Assembly (NCBI GenBank): GCA_946887065.1
Contig: CAMPKL010000125.1
Location: forward strand, 1 to 8,417
Direction of reading: 5' to 3'
Source of the DNA: an uncultured Bryobacterales bacterium
Lineage (GTDB): Bacteria > Acidobacteriota > Terriglobia > Bryobacterales > UBA6623
Length of the DNA: 8,417 nt
Shown: piece after piece, positions 6,394 to 8,417 of the stretch
Layout of the letters: each line of letters begins with the position of its first letter
Position numbering within the stretch: the stretch's first letter is position 1
Notes under the pieces: model-generated
What the model was told of the DNA's origin: nothing
Databases searched by the model: none
What the model saw: only the letters and a program-made list of their open reading frames with translations
Position numbers and translations under genes: made by a program

Positions 6394-6711
6394 ATGCAAG
6401 AGCAAGTAAACCGTAGGAAATCATCCAAGAACAGCAACAGAAGGAAAGGCCGCAATGGCAGCGGCGGCGGCAACGGGAATCGCGGATCTCAGCCGGGTAA
6501 CCGGTCGATGAATCCGGGGAACAATGCCAATTCGCAGCCCAACGGACAAAATAGCGGCGCACCTGGCGTCTGCGTCCGTTGCGGACATCCGGCGCCGGAC
6601 GGCAAGTTATGCAACTTCCATAAGTCGTTGCTCAATTCCATCCGTAACGATTCCGGAAATAAGCGAACGAGCAGGACTCCCATCCCGCCCTCACCTAACG
6701 CTTACTGCTAA
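6394..6711 (+). CDS. Small basic protein with CCCH zinc knuckle
   Basis: Not recognised by name. The 105 residues start with a very basic, low-complexity segment (RRKSSKNSNRRKGR, then Gly/Asn/Ser/Arg-rich to about residue 57) resembling the disordered RNA-binding tails of RGG type. A compact motif C60-x2-C63-x9-C73-x2-H76 (CVRCGHPAPDGKLCNFH) follows and could bind one zinc. The helix-like KSLLNSIRND and a Pro/Ser-rich tail come next. ATG 6394 is the first start after an in-frame TAG at 6370. It has no ribosome binding site, so a later start such as ATG 6508 remains possible, though that would remove the basic region. No signal peptide or membrane segment. The charge and knuckle suggest a cytoplasmic nucleic-acid-binding protein (inference). 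It has its own promoter and structured leader, and is convergent with the ANTAR gene. Confidence 0.68.
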   Translation: MQEQVNRRKSSKNSNRRKGRNGSGGGNGNRGSQPGNRSMNPGNNANSQPNGQNSGAPGVCVRCGHPAPDGKLCNFHKSLLNSIRNDSGNKRTSRTPIPPSPNAYC

Positions 6712-6741
6712 CGGATCCAAGTAAGGCCGGTCGACCAATGG

Positions 6742-6781
6742 GCGGATTTGCCGCAAGGGCGAAACTGTCGCCCGAGGGCGA
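6742..6781. terminator. GC hairpins between two convergent genes, possible two-way terminator
   Basis: GCGG-ATTTG-CCGC (6742-6754) and GGGCGA-AACTG-TCGCCC (6757-6773) stand in the 81-base gap between the zinc-knuckle and ANTAR stops. TCGCC can alternatively pair with GGCGA (6768-6772/6777-6781). Neither strand has a good T-run, so termination is likely weak or factor-assisted. Confidence 0.35.
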
Positions 6782-6792
6782 TATTGTTTCGA

Positions 6793-7560
6793 CTATTTGC
6801 CCGTCGTTGAGTCGGGCCTACGCTTCAGATCGTCCGAAAGAACGATCGCTTCAGCGACTTGTTTCATCGTTAAACGCCGCTGCCTCGCCTGACGCTGTAG
6901 GGTGAGATAAGCCTCTTCTTCGGTGAGGCCTACGTCCCGCTGCAACAGCCCTTTCGCCCTTTCCACCAGCTTGCGCGTTTCTAACTGGTTCTGCAGGTCG
7001 CCGAGTTCATCATCCAGCCGCGCGAGTTCAATTTCCGATCCCACCAGATAGCCGACGGCTGCCACAAAGTTGATTTCGCGTTTGGTGTGCATGTGCGGCA
7101 TGCGATGTTGCAGATTGATCACGCCGACGAGTTTGCCGCGGCTTACCAGAGGCACTGATAGAAACGCTTCGTACTGGTCTTCGGGAAGTTCCGTAAAAGC
7201 TAGGAATCGCGGGTCCCTGGCAGCGTTTCGAGCGACGGCGACGGGTTTTTGGTGTTCAGCGACCCAACCCGTGATGCCTTGGCCGAGCTTGAGAGCGATC
7301 TGGTTTAACGCCTCCGGGTGCGGGTTTTTGGACGCCATGAGGCGCAACTGCTCGCCTTTGAGGACGTAAATAAATGTCGAATCCGGCCCAATGACGTCGT
7401 GTAGGAACTCGACAACTCGGTCCAGCACGACCTGTAACGGTTCGGCGGCCGCGAGTCTGCTTCCGATCTCGTGAAGAAAGCCGAATTCGACGTCGCCGGA
7501 ACCGGGCTGACCCGGCTCAGGGGAATCCGAAGGCCGTGAGCTGGAGATGTTCTCAACCAT
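6793..7560 (-). CDS. GAF-ANTAR RNA-binding antiterminator-type regulator
   Basis: ANTAR proteins bind tandem hairpins in nascent mRNA and change termination or translation. The GAF domain usually senses a small ligand or redox state. The 255 residues show a Pro/Ser/Gly-rich leader (1-25) and a GAF domain (about 26-178) with GQGITGWVAEHQKPV, ARDPRF and SVPLVSRGKLVGVINLQH. A helical linker (about 179-195) is followed by a C-terminal ANTAR domain (about 190-245) containing KLVERAKGLLQRDVGLTEEEAYLTLQRQA and the final helix MKQVAEAIVLSDDL. No receiver or kinase domain is present and no kinase lies beside it, so control is probably through ligand binding by GAF. Only a weak AGGT ribosome binding site, inside a CCTA-GCG-TAGG hairpin, precedes ATG 7560. 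The gene diverges from the flippase gene. The domain call is firm; ligand and RNA targets are unknown. Confidence 0.9.
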   Translation of the reverse strand: MVENISSSRPSDSPEPGQPGSGDVEFGFLHEIGSRLAAAEPLQVVLDRVVEFLHDVIGPDSTFIYVLKGEQLRLMASKNPHPEALNQIALKLGQGITGWVAEHQKPVAVARNAARDPRFLAFTELPEDQYEAFLSVPLVSRGKLVGVINLQHRMPHMHTKREINFVAAVGYLVGSEIELARLDDELGDLQNQLETRKLVERAKGLLQRDVGLTEEEAYLTLQRQARQRRLTMKQVAEAIVLSDDLKRRPDSTTGK

Positions 7561-7684
7561 ACACCTACGCTAGGCCCCTGCCGGACGGAAGTCCAATAGA
7601 GGTTTCTTATCTCCCGCATAACGTCAGAGGGGTCTATTCCTTGCCGCTGAGAAGAGCGATGAGGGAATCGTGGGAGCAATTCGC
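7561..7684. other. Divergent intergenic region, GAF-ANTAR and flippase
   Basis: Start regions of both divergent genes. On the plus strand GGGAG (7672-7676) is a clear ribosome binding site. A short GGAC-GGAA-GTCC hairpin lies near 7583-7594. No convincing -35/-10 pair was found on either strand. Confidence 0.5.
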
Positions 7685-8417
7685 ATGGAGTTGCGGGAAA
7701 CCGCTTGGGCATCACTGGCGGGCACCCTGCAATCGATAGCGCCATTCGGATCGTTCTTGATCCTGGCACGGCTGGTCTCAGCCGAGGAACTGGGCGGCTA
7801 CTCGCTGGCCGTTGCCGTCACGGTTCCGGTATTTCTCGCGGCGCGCATGCAGTTGCGTCAAGCGGCCGTGGCCGACCCTGAGGGAGGCTCGTCGTTCGGC
7901 TCGTATCGCAAGCTTCGCCTCGTCTCAGCAACGGTCGCGCTCGCGGCGGTTTGCTTGTTCGCTCAAACGTTGCACGCCCAGTCGTGTTGGGTCGTGTGCG
8001 CCGTCGCGCTGGTGCGCTGGTCTGAGGAGATCGGGGACATTCACTACGCTCCGGCGCAACGGGCGAGCCGCTGGCCGCGCATCGCCGCTTCTCAAATGCT
8101 GCGCCTAACCGGCGCCTTAACGGTGCTGCCGCTTGGCTGGCGGCTTGCCGGACTGCCGGCTGCTCTGGCTGCCGTGGCCTTGTGGCAGGGGATCGTCACC
8201 TTGTGGCTCGACGCTCCGTTGGCGCGCGCTTTAGGACCCGCCCGCCACAACGATGTAGGCGCAACGGAGCTGCTCCGGTTGAACTGGCCGCTGGGGGTTA
8301 CGGCGGCCATCGTCAGCTTGATTTCCTACACGCCGCGTTACGCCTTGGCCTGGTCGAGCGGGGAAAGCGTCGTGGGGGACTACGCCGCTCTGGCGCAAGC
8401 GGCGCTATTCGGAAATC
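7685..8417 (+). CDS. Polysaccharide flippase-like (MOP superfamily) membrane protein, 3'-truncated
   Basis: The frame is open from ATG 7685 to the window end (244 complete codons). ATG 7685 has GGGAG eight bases upstream; an in-frame GTG at 7670 is a weaker alternative, and TAA at 7619 bounds the frame. The N-terminus (amphipathic ETAWASLAGTLQSIAPFGSFLILARLVSAEELGGYSLAVAV) matches the opening of Wzx/RfbX-type flippases: a first membrane helix, the ARLVSAEELGGY loop, then the second helix. Further hydrophobic helices lie at about 80-112 and 139-173. A further segment starts near residue 203 (WPLGVTAAIVSLI) and is followed by a Tyr/Arg loop and SVVGDYAALAQAALFGN, the usual repeat of the family's first half. 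Full-length members have about 400-480 residues. The likely role is moving lipid-linked sugar units across the inner membrane. Substrate is unknown, and the family call is made from pattern alone. Confidence 0.75.
   Translation, partial: MELRETAWASLAGTLQSIAPFGSFLILARLVSAEELGGYSLAVAVTVPVFLAARMQLRQAAVADPEGGSSFGSYRKLRLVSATVALAAVCLFAQTLHAQSCWVVCAVALVRWSEEIGDIHYAPAQRASRWPRIAASQMLRLTGALTVLPLGWRLAGLPAALAAVALWQGIVTLWLDAPLARALGPARHNDVGATELLRLNWPLGVTAAIVSLISYTPRYALAWSSGESVVGDYAALAQAALFGN

Noticed and set aside
7305..7769. 154-codon minus-strand open frame over the ANTAR start
   Set aside because: It overlaps the GAF domain in another frame and the start of the flippase, and its content is Ser/Arg/Pro-rich noise.
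1..8417. Mobile elements, CRISPR array, attachment sites or rRNA
   Set aside because: No transposase-like frame, no regularly spaced repeat array (the only periodic repeat is coding, within bamA), no terminal inverted repeats and no rRNA-like sequence noticed on reading.

Overview
The window is GC-rich and gene-dense, and comes from a Gram-negative (diderm) bacterium: it encodes the outer-membrane assembly factor BamA and a Skp/OmpH-type periplasmic chaperone. The long BamA with a Pro/Gln-rich N-terminal extension, the free-standing GAF-ANTAR regulator, and -10 elements of the TGn-GATAAT / TGn-TAGACT type suggest Acidobacteriota (Solibacter/Bryobacter-like). That placement is an inference from gene style, not from a marker search.

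Layout. 1-459 (+): 3' part of folE, GTP cyclohydrolase I. 456-1394 (-): membrane protein with two DUF3592-like modules, convergent with folE; the two stop codons share one CTAG. 1475-2152 (+): small exported protein of unknown function, divergent from the membrane protein. 2196-2359: promoter and a foldable leader of about 88 nt. 2360-5395 (+): bamA, starting at TTG. 5476-6027 (+): skp/ompH, followed by a strong stem-loop terminator at 6061-6096. 6097-6393: no gene; a good sigma70-type promoter, then a run of four hairpins leading to a small basic protein with a CCCH zinc knuckle (6394-6711). 6793-7560 (-): GAF-ANTAR RNA-binding regulator. 7685-8417 (+): 5' part of a polysaccharide flippase-like membrane protein, running off the window.

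How the genes work together. bamA and skp form a clear functional unit: Skp carries unfolded outer-membrane proteins across the periplasm and BamA inserts them. folE (tetrahydrofolate/pterin synthesis) and the flippase belong to unrelated neighbouring units. The rest are poorly characterised.

Most worth a second look are two untranslated leaders, before bamA and before the zinc-knuckle gene. Each begins a few bases after a plausible promoter and folds on paper into nested or back-to-back helices. The second lies next to genes for two likely RNA-binding proteins (CCCH/basic and ANTAR). All folding was done by eye, and no covariation or expression evidence is available here.
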